From contig JAXLXI010000008.1 of assembly GCA_046328035.1 (NCBI GenBank), forward strand, positions 124,001 to 188,000: 64,000 nt of DNA, in the 5' to 3' direction. Source of the DNA: JBGASG01 sp046328035 (lineage in GTDB: Bacteria > Cyanobacteriota > Vampirovibrionia > Obscuribacterales > Obscuribacteraceae). The translations under genes and the position numbers were made by a program. The notes beneath the pieces were generated by a model that saw only the letters and a program-made list of their open reading frames with translations, searched no databases and was not told where the DNA came from. This document shows, piece by piece, positions 16,452-24,537 of the stretch (position 1 is its first letter; the number at the start of each line of letters is the position of its first letter).

Positions 16452-17096
16452 TTAATGCTGCGCCATGCGCTCGCCGGTGACGATAAAGTGAATCCGTCTG
16501 GCGATTGAGCCGACCAGATCGCCCATGCGCTCGAGATACCGGGCACAGAAAAGAAACTGTGTGTTGGTCTGAGCCTGCTCTTGATCTTGCACGCCCAGAT
16601 CTGAGAGCAGTCGCTTGTGCATCATGTCGTGGAGGTAATCGACCTGACTGTCCCGCTGCGAGATCTCGGGGACGCGGTCGATGGCATCGCTGACGAAACA
16701 GACCAGGACGTCTTCCACCATACGCGCGATGACGTTGGCCATCTGCGCCAGTTCTTCCGGAATCGGCACGTCATCTTCCAGGATCCAGGTAATCAACTTG
16801 GCGGTGCGGTAAGCGTGATCGGAGAGACGTTCGAACTTGGCGGCGATCAGTGTGCTACCAACGACGGTGCGAATTTCTTGCGGGCTGAGATCCTGCTTTT
16901 CCACTAAGACATCCAGGCACTTCTCTTCGATGCCCAGACAGAGGTCGTTGATCTCATCTTCCTGCTTCTGAATAAACTCGAAAGACACGCCGGGGGAGCG
17001 GACCAGCAACCCAGACAGTTCCACGACCTGACGACTGACCTTGCGCCCCAGTGAGAGCACATCTTCTTTGACCAGTGTGATTTGCTGCGTCTTCAT
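16452..17096 (-). CDS. phoU: PhoU-family phosphate regulator
   Basis: 214 aa made of two three-helix bundles, as in PhoU: EDEINDLCLGIEEKCLDVL and STLIAAKFERLSDHAYRTAKLI in the first, QVDYLHDMMHKRLLSDL and FCARYLERMGDLVGSIARRIHFIVTG (cited in part) in the second. The E-R-x-x-D motifs that hold metal in PhoU are present in both halves. PhoU links the Pst transporter to the PhoR/PhoB pair and dampens the response at high phosphate. Its ATG follows the response regulator stop directly (TAAATG). No pst genes lie in the window. Confidence 0.93.
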   Translation of the reverse strand: MKTQQITLVKEDVLSLGRKVSRQVVELSGLLVRSPGVSFEFIQKQEDEINDLCLGIEEKCLDVLVEKQDLSPQEIRTVVGSTLIAAKFERLSDHAYRTAKLITWILEDDVPIPEELAQMANVIARMVEDVLVCFVSDAIDRVPEISQRDSQVDYLHDMMHKRLLSDLGVQDQEQAQTNTQFLFCARYLERMGDLVGSIARRIHFIVTGERMAQH

Positions 17097-17855
17097 TTAA
17101 CTGGCATGTCCCCCGGTGTTTGCAGTCCCGGCGGAGTCTCCGGGTTCCACTTCCGGCGCGTTCAATCTATATCCTGAGCGGTGCACCGTTTCTAACAGTT
17201 GCGGATTTTTCGGATCGGCTTCCAGCTTCTGGCGCAGCCAGCGGACGTGCACCGCCACCGTCTTCACGTCACCGGTGAAATCATAGCCCCAGACTTGATT
17301 GAGCAGCGACTCCGTGGACAATGTTTTCCCTGAATTCGACATAAGCACTTTCAATAGTTGAAACTCCTTGGGGGAGAGATCTACGTTTTTGCCTTTCTTA
17401 GTAACCCGCCGTGAATCCTCGTCGAGCACCAGATCACCGATGACAAGTTTGGTCGACGCGCCCTTCTTGACGCCCTTGACGCGCCGCAACACCGCCTGGA
17501 CGCGAGCCATCAATTCCACCGTGCTGAAAGGCTTGGCGAGATAGTCATCGGCACCGCTGGTCAGCCCTTCGGCAACATCGGCAGGAGCGGCTCTGCCGGT
17601 GAGCATCAGAATCGGCACTTCGATCGACCGGCTGCGAATCACTTTGCAGATCTCCGGACCGACCATATCGGGCAACATCCAATCAAGAATAATCAGGTCG
17701 GGGCTTTCGGTGGAGGACAGCGCCGCCAGCGCCGTGCTGCCGTTATTGAAAGTGACCGTCTCATAGCCATGACGATTGAGGTTGTACTGCAAAGTTTCGA
17801 TGATTGTCAGATCATCGTCGACGAGCATCACTCGTTGTTTCGTCGTCGTGCTCAT
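17097..17855 (-). CDS. PhoB-like OmpR-family response regulator
   Basis: 252 aa. Receiver domain 8-122 with acidic pocket Asp13-Asp14-Asp15, phosphoacceptor Asp58 (DLIILDWMLPD), Thr86 and Lys108 (DDYLAKPF). Winged-helix DNA-binding domain 135-232 with LSPKEFQLLKVLMSN, LLNQVWGY and VAVHVRWLRQKLE, ending with the hairpin HRSGYRL. Placed between a histidine kinase (four-base overlap) and phoU (no gap), so it is most likely the PhoB/SphR equivalent that activates phosphate-starvation genes. The Asp/Lys set is complete, so it should be a normal phospho-switch. Confidence 0.92.
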   Translation of the reverse strand: MSTTTKQRVMLVDDDLTIIETLQYNLNRHGYETVTFNNGSTALAALSSTESPDLIILDWMLPDMVGPEICKVIRSRSIEVPILMLTGRAAPADVAEGLTSGADDYLAKPFSTVELMARVQAVLRRVKGVKKGASTKLVIGDLVLDEDSRRVTKKGKNVDLSPKEFQLLKVLMSNSGKTLSTESLLNQVWGYDFTGDVKTVAVHVRWLRQKLEADPKNPQLLETVHRSGYRLNAPEVEPGDSAGTANTGGHAS

Positions 17856-18676
17856 ATATTGCCACCATCAGGAAACTGTAGTTCGAATGTCGAGCCTTTG
17901 CCTTCAATAGATTCGACGAGGATTTTTGCATTGTGCAATTCTGCGATGTGTTTGACGATCGACAACCCCAGTCCGGTCGAGCCTTTGCCCCGATCGACGC
18001 GGTAGAAACGCTGAAAAATTTTCGCCAGATCGGCCTCGGCGATACCGATACCGGTGTCTTCCACAGCAACACTGGTCGCCGTCCGCCCCTGCCTGATTAC
18101 AATCGTGCCGCCTTGAGGCGTGAACTTGACTGCGTTCTCGACCAGGTTAAGCAACACCTGGTTGAACTGCTCCGCATTGGCCAGAATCTGAGCACCGGAC
18201 GGCACGCTGATCTTGACCGATATATCTTTGGCATTCGCCTGCTCGGCAACGGTTTCCGCCGCATAGGCAGCCCGCTCGACAAGAGATATCCATTCGGCTT
18301 TCAATTCGCCGCGTTTTTCCGCCACCTGCTCCACCGAAAGCAGGTTCACCACCAGCGACTGCAAACGTTCGATTTCCTGATAAGCGCGCTTAAGCATGCG
18401 CCGCGCTACTTCCTCGTCTTCCAGAGCGCCGTCCAACAAGGTTTCCACCAGCAAGCGAATGTTGGCCAGCGGCAGACGCAGCTCGTGGCTGACCTCAGCG
18501 ATCCAATTCGATATATCGGGTGGAGGTCCCTTCGGTGCGTCGGCGCCTGCTGATTCGCCCGCAGGCGCAGTGGACTGCGACGCAGGCTCTTGGCGTCCTC
18601 TTTTCGAGATGTTAACGGGACCAGTGGCTCTGGAGTCCGGCAAGCGACGCACATCCTTCAACAGGCAAGGCGACAT
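17852..18676 (-). CDS. Soluble PhoR/SphS-like histidine kinase
   Basis: 274 aa from the ATG at 18676. An unstructured N-terminus of about 50 residues is followed by HisKA with His64 (EVSHELRLPLANIRLL), then HATPase_c with the N-box (LLNLVENAVKFTPQGG), G1 (VEDTGIGIAEADL), F-box (FQRFYRVDRGKGS) and G2 (GLGLSIVKHIAELH). There is no membrane segment and no PAS domain, unlike PhoR or SphS, so the signal must come through a partner, PhoU being the obvious one. The reading frame extends upstream to 18730 (GTG). A TATAAT on the minus strand at 18678-18683 ends one base before this ATG, so the true start may lie further inside. Overlaps the regulator gene by four bases. Confidence 0.88.
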   Translation of the reverse strand: MSPCLLKDVRRLPDSRATGPVNISKRGRQEPASQSTAPAGESAGADAPKGPPPDISNWIAEVSHELRLPLANIRLLVETLLDGALEDEEVARRMLKRAYQEIERLQSLVVNLLSVEQVAEKRGELKAEWISLVERAAYAAETVAEQANAKDISVKISVPSGAQILANAEQFNQVLLNLVENAVKFTPQGGTIVIRQGRTATSVAVEDTGIGIAEADLAKIFQRFYRVDRGKGSTGLGLSIVKHIAELHNAKILVESIEGKGSTFELQFPDGGNI

Positions 18677-18766
18677 TATTATAAGTGCGCCCGGTCCTTC
18701 GTGTATCGGGGCGGAAGGGGCCGCCCACACGATATGCTATGCGCTGCACTGCTATATCGCTTAGAT

Positions 18767-18801
18767 CAGGGCAAGAATCAGGGCAGGAATCAGGCAGGAA
18801 T
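18767..18801 (+). repeat. Three tandem 12-base units before gpmI
   Basis: CAGGGCAAGAAT, CAGGGCAGGAAT and CAGGCAGGAAT follow each other directly and end five bases before the gpmI start codon. The purine-rich units contain AGGAA, so the array supplies the ribosome binding site and perhaps standby sites. Confidence 0.7.
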
Positions 18802-18806
18802 AAAGT

Positions 18807-20339
18807 ATGCAACCAGTTACGTTGTTGGTTCTGGATGGGTGGGGAGTTTCGCCGGAAACAAAGGGAAACGCGGTGACTGCCGCCAAAACACCCAATTATC
18901 AACTCCTGCTCAATAAGTTTCCCCACAGCTTGCTGGAAGCTTCCGGTGAGTGTGTCGGGCTGCCGCCGGGGCTGATGGGCAATTCGGAAGTCGGTCACTT
19001 GAATATCGGCGCGGGACGCGTGGTCATTCAGAAGCTGACACAGATCAGCCAGACGATAATCGACGGAACGTTCTTTCAGAATCCGGCGCTCAAAATCGCA
19101 TCCGATGCGGCCAAGAAAAACAAAGGAGCGCTGCATCTAATAGGTTTGGTCAGCGACGGTTGCGTCCACTCCAGTCCGGATCACCTGGACGGGCTCATCC
19201 AGTTTGCTCAGCGAGAACAGGTGCCGGAGCTGGTTATCCACCCGATTCTCGATGGTCGCGACACACCGCCCCGTTCGGCTTTGCGTTTTATGCGCGAGTT
19301 GGAAGGCAAACTGGCCGGCAAAGGGTTTATCGGTGTGGTATCGGGGAGATACTACGCAATGGATCGCGACCAGCGTTGGGATCGCGTCGAAAAGTATTGG
19401 CGAGCGCTGGTGCTGGGAGAAGGGCTGGAAGCCAAATCGGCGGTACAAGCCGTTGAGGCCGGTTATGCCCGCGAAGAGAATGACGAGTTCGTGCTACCAA
19501 CTGTGGTGACTAAGCGTCCGATACAAAGCGGTGACAGCGTAATCTGTTTTAACTTCCGACCTGACCGCGTACGCCAGATTTCACGCGTCCTGACACAACT
19601 CGATTTCAATGATTTCCCGCGGCCGGTCGTGCCCAGTATCACTTATGTATGTCTGACGGAATACGATTCGACATTGCATTTGCCGGTTGCTTTCAGTCCG
19701 GAACAACTACCTTCGCAGGACATGAAAAATACTTTGCCGGAACTGCTGGCCTGCCACCACCTCAAACAGCTTCATCTGGCGGAAACCGAGAAATATGCCC
19801 ACGTTACGTACTTTTTCAACGGCGGAAAAGAAGCCGCCAATGAAGGAGAAGAGCGCGTACTTGTGCCATCACTGAAGGTGGCAACCTACGACCAGGCTCC
19901 GTCTATGCAAACTGAAGGTGTCGCCGATCTTGCCTGCAAAGCGATCACATCCGGTCAATATCCGTTCATCGTTCTCAATTTCGCAAACCCGGACATGGTG
20001 GGGCATACAGGCTTCATGGAAGCCGCCGTCGACGCCGTCGATTCAGTGGATCTGGCATTCGGCAAACTGTTGGACGCAACCAGAGACGCAAAAGGGACTC
20101 TATTGATCACTGCGGACCATGGCAACGTTGAGCAGATGATCGATTTGAAGACGGGCGAGCCGCACACCGCCCACACAACCAATCCGGTACCGTTCATAGT
20201 GGCAGACTTCAGCGGCCGCGTCCCTGCCGGCACTCAGCTGCGCAATGGTGCGCTTTGCGATGTGGCGCCCACGGTTCTGGAAGTGATGAGAATTCCTAAA
20301 CCATTGGAGATGACAGGTAGCTGTTTACTCCAACATTGA
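18807..20339 (+). CDS. gpmI: 2,3-bisphosphoglycerate-independent phosphoglycerate mutase
   Basis: Interconverts 3- and 2-phosphoglycerate in glycolysis and gluconeogenesis; the next enzyme, enolase, is also in the window. 510 aa, the normal length. Alkaline-phosphatase-fold marks: VLDGWG with a metal Asp, catalytic Ser60 in LMGNSEVGHLNIGAGR, HPILDGRDTPP, FNFRPDRVRQI, EKYAHVTYFFNGG, NFANPDMVGHTG, and the metal-binding TADHGN with HTAHTTNPVPF. It is divergent from the Pho-type operon, and a three-unit purine-rich repeat sits at its ribosome binding site. Confidence 0.97.
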   Translation: MQPVTLLVLDGWGVSPETKGNAVTAAKTPNYQLLLNKFPHSLLEASGECVGLPPGLMGNSEVGHLNIGAGRVVIQKLTQISQTIIDGTFFQNPALKIASDAAKKNKGALHLIGLVSDGCVHSSPDHLDGLIQFAQREQVPELVIHPILDGRDTPPRSALRFMRELEGKLAGKGFIGVVSGRYYAMDRDQRWDRVEKYWRALVLGEGLEAKSAVQAVEAGYAREENDEFVLPTVVTKRPIQSGDSVICFNFRPDRVRQISRVLTQLDFNDFPRPVVPSITYVCLTEYDSTLHLPVAFSPEQLPSQDMKNTLPELLACHHLKQLHLAETEKYAHVTYFFNGGKEAANEGEERVLVPSLKVATYDQAPSMQTEGVADLACKAITSGQYPFIVLNFANPDMVGHTGFMEAAVDAVDSVDLAFGKLLDATRDAKGTLLITADHGNVEQMIDLKTGEPHTAHTTNPVPFIVADFSGRVPAGTQLRNGALCDVAPTVLEVMRIPKPLEMTGSCLLQH

Positions 20340-20636
20340 CAACGCGGCATGGATCAAAAATGCTCGCAATGTAACGTGCGTGGGATTTATCCGCCGCAAC
20401 GAAAGATCCTGCACAGCGAGTCAGCGAGCGATCCTTGTGCTTACCGGCATTGTAAAAACGCTGATGCAATCACTAGTAGATTTAGTTTGCTCCTAGTAAA
20501 TTTACCTGTTATTATTGCGGCCGCTTCAGGTTGGCAATTACTAAGCTTGTCGTTGCGTTGCGGCAAGTGAGATAAGCAAAAGATCGCTAGATCAACCAGG
20601 CACTGAGATATCCAGCAAAGGAGACGGGATAAGTTT
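20340..20636. other. Intergenic region between gpmI and lipoprotein gene
   Basis: 297 bases with no convincing gene. It contains a direct repeat, CTAGTAGATTTA (20473-20484) and CTAGTAAATTTA (20493-20504), spaced exactly 20 bases apart, i.e. about two helical turns, which would suit a dimeric regulator. A good AAAGGAGA ribosome binding site for the lipoprotein gene stands near its end. Confidence 0.5.
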
Positions 20637-20876
20637 ATGGCTTTGAATCTTCAGAAAATCGCGCTTGCAACAGCCAGCCTCGCGTTGGTCGCCTCGCTCG
20701 CCGCTTGCGGCGGAACCACTGGCGGTGGAGACACCACAACCACCAGCACCGCCACCGATGGCAGCTCGTCGACCACGACCACCAGCACCGCCACTGATGC
20801 AGGCGCCGGCACGACCACCACGACCACCACGACTACTGATACCACTACCAGTACCGCTACGGACGCTGGCTCATAG
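20637..20876 (+). CDS. Small Thr/Ser-rich lipoprotein
   Basis: 79 aa. Signal peptide with lipobox LAAC (Cys24), so the mature protein is lipid-anchored. After the Cys and a Gly-rich linker the whole chain is low-complexity: repeated runs of Thr broken by STATDGS and STATDAG units. The DNA is correspondingly repetitive (ACC/ACT codons). A strong AAGGAG site precedes the ATG. It resembles a disordered surface spacer or an O-glycosylation target, but no family is recognised. A terminator follows at 20941. Confidence 0.72.
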   Translation: MALNLQKIALATASLALVASLAACGGTTGGGDTTTTSTATDGSSSTTTTSTATDAGAGTTTTTTTTTDTTTSTATDAGS

Positions 20877-20940
20877 TCGAAAGCTGTATGCGGCTGTGAT
20901 ACCACGCCTGGTAGCACGGCACAGTACAAGATCAAAGATT

Positions 20941-20975
20941 GGACCGCCACCTTCATGGGGCGGTCCTTCTGTTTG
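20941..20975 (+). terminator. Rho-independent terminator
   Basis: Stem GGACCGCC (20941-20948) with GGCGGTCC (20959-20966), ten-base loop, then TTCTGTTT. It ends the lipoprotein transcript about 65 bases after its stop and insulates rph. Confidence 0.85.
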
Positions 20976-21034
20976 CAACCCCATTTCAAGCATATGAAAG
21001 TCCAGACTTTCTCAGACTTTCGATATGCTTTGGC

Positions 21035-21042
21035 GCTAAAAT
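21035..21042 (+). promoter_or_regulatory. Possible -10 element of rph
   Basis: GCTAAAAT lies 48 bases before the rph start. The same GCTAWAAT core recurs before several other genes in the window. No good -35 box is visible. Confidence 0.35.
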
Positions 21043-21089
21043 AAGCCCGATTAATATCTACAGCTTCGAAACTAGAAAGTGAGTTTGGG

Positions 21090-21818
21090 ATGGCTGTTCG
21101 CCGACGAGACAATCGGCAATGGGACCAGCTCAGGCCCGTAAAATTTACACGCAACTTCACCAAGAACGCCGAGGGTAGCGTTCTCGTAGAGTTCGGCGAC
21201 ACCAAGGTATTGACCACCGCCAAGGTGGAAGAGCGGGTGCCGGCGTTTCTCATGGGCAAGGGTGAAGGCTGGGTGACCGCTGAGTATTCACTACTGCCGG
21301 GTTCAACCATTCAGCGCTCCGTGCGTGAAGTGACGCGCGGACAGCCTTCCGGGCGCACCGCCGAGATTCAACGCCTGATCGGGCGCACGCTGCGAGCAGT
21401 CATCGACCGTCAGGCTCTGGGAGAGCGCACGATCACTATCGACTGCGACGTTTTGCAGGCCGACGCCGGCACACGCGTGGCGTCCATAAGCGGCGGATTT
21501 CTGGCTTTATACGACGCCCTCCTGAAACTGCAAAAGACCTGTTTCTGGGACTCGCTGCCGTTGATCGAACACATGGCGGCTGTAAGCATCTGCGACGTCA
21601 ATGGGCAGCTTTTGCTCGATCCCAACTATCAGGAAGACTCCCAGGCACGGATGGACAGCAATATCGTCCTCACCGAGTCGGGCAAGATTCTCGAATTGCA
21701 ACTCTCGTCCGAAGAAAAGCCCTGGGACAACTCAAAACTGCCTGACCTCATGACCCTGGCTGAAAAAGGCGTCAAAGAGATCATCGAGCTGCAGTTTCAG
21801 GCATTGGGCGGCCGCTAA
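21090..21818 (+). CDS. rph: Ribonuclease PH, divergent
   Basis: 242 aa phosphorolytic 3'-5' exoribonuclease that trims tRNA 3' ends. Clear family marks: NAEGSVLVEFGDTKVL, VTAEYSLLPGST, SGRTAEIQRLIGRTLRAV with the phosphate-site Arg, IDCDVLQAD and DPNYQEDSQARMDSN with the metal-binding acids. Odd points: the usual ADGGTRTA reads ADAGTRVA (Thr and Arg kept), and the usual MTGSG...EVQGTAEG region reads LTESGKILELQLSSEE, losing the GTAEG loop. It is probably still RNase PH, but activity could be altered. It stands alone between a terminator and the UbiB-like gene. Confidence 0.9.
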   Translation: MAVRRRDNRQWDQLRPVKFTRNFTKNAEGSVLVEFGDTKVLTTAKVEERVPAFLMGKGEGWVTAEYSLLPGSTIQRSVREVTRGQPSGRTAEIQRLIGRTLRAVIDRQALGERTITIDCDVLQADAGTRVASISGGFLALYDALLKLQKTCFWDSLPLIEHMAAVSICDVNGQLLLDPNYQEDSQARMDSNIVLTESGKILELQLSSEEKPWDNSKLPDLMTLAEKGVKEIIELQFQALGGR

Positions 21819-22030
21819 ATCGTCTTCACACGCAGCGACATGATCAAATAGACAGCTGCACAGGGTTTCGCAGTGAGACGCAGTTGCAGTGAGCCTCTGC
21901 TGTGTTAGGAACGTTGCGGGCAAAGTTAATTTTATGTTCCGACCCTCTGACATCAGATCTTCTCGTCATAAGATAGTGGTCAAGAAGTCTGGGCGTAGAA
22001 CCGGAGCAAAGCGGAAAGGAATCCCTTTTT

Positions 22031-23605
22031 TTGGATACTCAATTGGAAAGGCAAGCGCCGGCAACTAATTCCATTCACACAGCGAATCTGTTTGCAGAAG
22101 TGACGCTGTCCAGATTGGTTGTGTCGTGCTGGCGAGTATTCTGGCGCATCCGCGCTCTGCAGGGCTGGCGGCAGGCTCTGCGCGTGGTGCCGATTATCCA
22201 GCTGATCATCGTGACTGTGCGCGGTTTCTCACGCTATCACGCCCGTGAATTTGCCCGCATGGTTGAGGCAAAACAGAGCGGCCGCGACTTCGAAGAAGAA
22301 GCGCTGACCAGCGTCGAGATGGAAGAATATCGCGAGTTGGGTGCCTGGCTGCGCGAGCATCTCTACCGGCTGGGTCCGACTTTCATCAAGATTGGACAGA
22401 CGCTGTCCACCCGCGCCGACCTGGTGCCGCTGCCGGCGCTGGTCGAACTGGCTAAACTCCAGGAAGAAGTAGCACCATATCCGCTGTCCGTCGCCCGCGC
22501 CACCATCGTGCACGAACTGGGCGCCACTCCGGAAGAGCTTTTCGCAGAGTTCGACGAAAAGCCGCTGGCCGCCGCCAGCCTCAGTCAAGCTTACAAAGCC
22601 GTCCTCAAAGATGGTCGCGATGTGGTCGTCAAAGTGCAGCGCCCAAATTTAGGGCAGACTATCGCCTTCGACGTGCAAGCGCTGGAAGCAGTTGCCGACG
22701 AGGTGATGACATATCCGACTCTCTGCCGACACACAGACTGGCCGGGAGTCGTGCAAGAATTTGCCCGCACCATTTTCGAAGAGATCGATTATTTGCGCGA
22801 AGGACGAAATGCCGACCGATTCCGTCACAATTTCCGCGGTTTCGATCGCATATACATTCCGCGGATTATCTGGAAACTGACCGGACGTCGCGTGCTCACC
22901 ATCGAATACGTGGCCGGCGCACGCGTTACCGATTCGGAAACCATCGAGAGAATGGGACTGGATCGCGACGAACTCACCGCCATTGGTACCAACTTCTACC
23001 TGCGGCAATTGCTTGAAGATGGTTTCTTCCATGCGGATCCGCACCCGGGTAATCTGCGCATCATGGCAGACGGGCGCATCGGAGTTTTCGATTTCGGCAT
23101 GGTGGGCCGCCTCTCCGGCGATCTCAAACAGAGCCTGGTCAACTCCTTCCTGCACGTGATCAAACGGGAGTATCGTCTCCTGGTCGACGACTTTGTCGAC
23201 ATGGGTTTCCTCAAGCCCGACGTCGACCGCGATGCGCTGTGCGCCGACCTGACACCGATTCTGGAAGCCCGCTTCAATGAAGGGCTGACCAAAGTGCGGT
23301 TCCGCAAGGTCGTCTTCGACTTCTCCGATGTCGTTTATCGCTACCCATTCCGGTTGCCCAGCGAGTTCACCTACATCATGCGGGCGCTTTTGACTCTGGA
23401 GGGAGTGGCTGTATCCATCAACCCCAACTTCAACTTTGTCGAGGCAGCCATGCCCTTTGCCCAACGGCTGGTGTTTCGTGACGGCGGCGCCGACATCCGC
23501 AAAGCACTGCTCAAAGAAGTCTTCAGCGATGGGCGTTTCAACCCAACGGCAGCTATAAATCTGTTTAAGACTGCGGCGCGGTTGAGATCCGAAATAACGA
23601 GCTGA
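22031..23605 (+). CDS. UbiB/ABC1 (ADCK) family atypical kinase
   Basis: 524 aa. Atypical protein-kinase-like fold of the UbiB/ADCK group, tied to quinone and isoprenoid lipid metabolism. Visible: KxGQ motif (Lys120-Gln123 in FIKIGQTLSTRADLVP), Ala-rich nucleotide loop (AAASLSQAY, 181-189), ATP-site Lys201 in VVVKVQRP, catalytic-loop-like DPHPGN (336-341) and DFG (354-356). A hydrophobic segment at 50-64 may touch the membrane; unlike E. coli UbiB there are no C-terminal membrane helices. The length and EVAPYP/LGATPEEL region recall the several cyanobacterial paralogues. It starts at TTG; AAAGGA lies about ten bases upstream. Confidence 0.92.
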   Translation: MDTQLERQAPATNSIHTANLFAEVTLSRLVVSCWRVFWRIRALQGWRQALRVVPIIQLIIVTVRGFSRYHAREFARMVEAKQSGRDFEEEALTSVEMEEYRELGAWLREHLYRLGPTFIKIGQTLSTRADLVPLPALVELAKLQEEVAPYPLSVARATIVHELGATPEELFAEFDEKPLAAASLSQAYKAVLKDGRDVVVKVQRPNLGQTIAFDVQALEAVADEVMTYPTLCRHTDWPGVVQEFARTIFEEIDYLREGRNADRFRHNFRGFDRIYIPRIIWKLTGRRVLTIEYVAGARVTDSETIERMGLDRDELTAIGTNFYLRQLLEDGFFHADPHPGNLRIMADGRIGVFDFGMVGRLSGDLKQSLVNSFLHVIKREYRLLVDDFVDMGFLKPDVDRDALCADLTPILEARFNEGLTKVRFRKVVFDFSDVVYRYPFRLPSEFTYIMRALLTLEGVAVSINPNFNFVEAAMPFAQRLVFRDGGADIRKALLKEVFSDGRFNPTAAINLFKTAARLRSEITS

Positions 23606-23917
23606 GCGGCTGGACCCTCGGAGCCAGCGCGTTTTCTGCTGCTCGTCCCTGGAAAGCAGTGTCTAAAAACAGGCTGCAAAAAGGCTTGTTAAACGGCATC
23701 TAGCTTGCATTGCAGGTTGTTTTGACTTACTTTTTGATCAGACCGCAGGTATCCCGACTGGTATCTATTACTGATCTCCTACAGATCGAAGCGCAAATCG
23801 TGGGGAAAACCCCCCTGAACTCCCGCGTTAAAAGATTAAATGCGCTCTAATGATAATCGTGGCGAACCCGCGCTCTAACCAGCAGGGGTAAGCGGGGCGA
23901 TTAGAGGGGATCAACAG
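23606..23917. other. Intergenic region, 312 bases
   Basis: No gene seen. It holds two GGTATC half-sites (near 23745 and 23756), a GGGGAAAACCCC palindrome (23802-23813), and a direct repeat GCGCTCTAA (23842-23850, 23870-23878) whose complement-like GATTAGAG recurs just before the next start. This may be the promoter and leader of the zinc-ribbon gene. Confidence 0.4.
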
Positions 23918-24517
23918 ATGAATGGCACCCGTACTCGTCCAGGTTCTCCGGTTTTTCAAGGAACAAGCCCCGTGACCGCGTCCTACCAGGGACAAATCGA
24001 ATATGCAGTTTGCCCGCAGTGCTCGCAAGTAAACGAAGCACATGCGAAGTTTTGCGGTTCTTGTGGACTGGCGGCGCAGCCCGTACCGCAGTTTCAGCCG
24101 CGGCCCACTGTCGATGCGGGAGCGATTACAATCCCGAATTTCGGCGGCACAGGCCCACTGACGGTGCCCAACTTCGCGACGGTGACGACCGCGCCGGCGA
24201 AGAAAAGCAACGCACTGCACGATGAGATGAATACGCTGACGTTGACTTTGATGCGTGAACAGATGCTCCTGGCTCTGCACTGGTTCACATTTTTTGCCGG
24301 CAACCTCGTAGGCTTGTGGCTAGCAATGAAGTGCTACAACGAGTTTCTCGGGGACGAAGTGACGCGTGTCGTCATTGCCACCACACCGCTTTTGTTTATC
24401 AACTCCTGCGCTTTCCTTTGCATCGTCACCATCAATGGGACGAACAAAGAGATCGCCAGACTGAAAGAACGCATCTCGTACGTCAAGTTCAAACTTGAGT
24501 ACGGACACCTGATCTAG
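23918..24517 (+). CDS. Zinc-ribbon membrane protein
   Basis: 199 aa. An N-terminal zinc ribbon has Cys32-x2-Cys35 and Cys46-x2-Cys49 (VCPQCSQVN, FCGSCGLAA), followed by a Pro/Thr-rich linker. Two membrane segments follow at about 116-137 (LHWFTFFAGNLVGLWLAM) and 150-171, and a charged C-terminal helix. The arrangement is common in bacterial membrane proteins of unknown role. A GAGGGG ribosome site precedes the ATG. It converges on gcvPB with a 20-base gap. Confidence 0.75.
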   Translation: MNGTRTRPGSPVFQGTSPVTASYQGQIEYAVCPQCSQVNEAHAKFCGSCGLAAQPVPQFQPRPTVDAGAITIPNFGGTGPLTVPNFATVTTAPAKKSNALHDEMNTLTLTLMREQMLLALHWFTFFAGNLVGLWLAMKCYNEFLGDEVTRVVIATTPLLFINSCAFLCIVTINGTNKEIARLKERISYVKFKLEYGHLI

Positions 24518-24537
24518 AACTGGAAAGCAGCGCTGTG

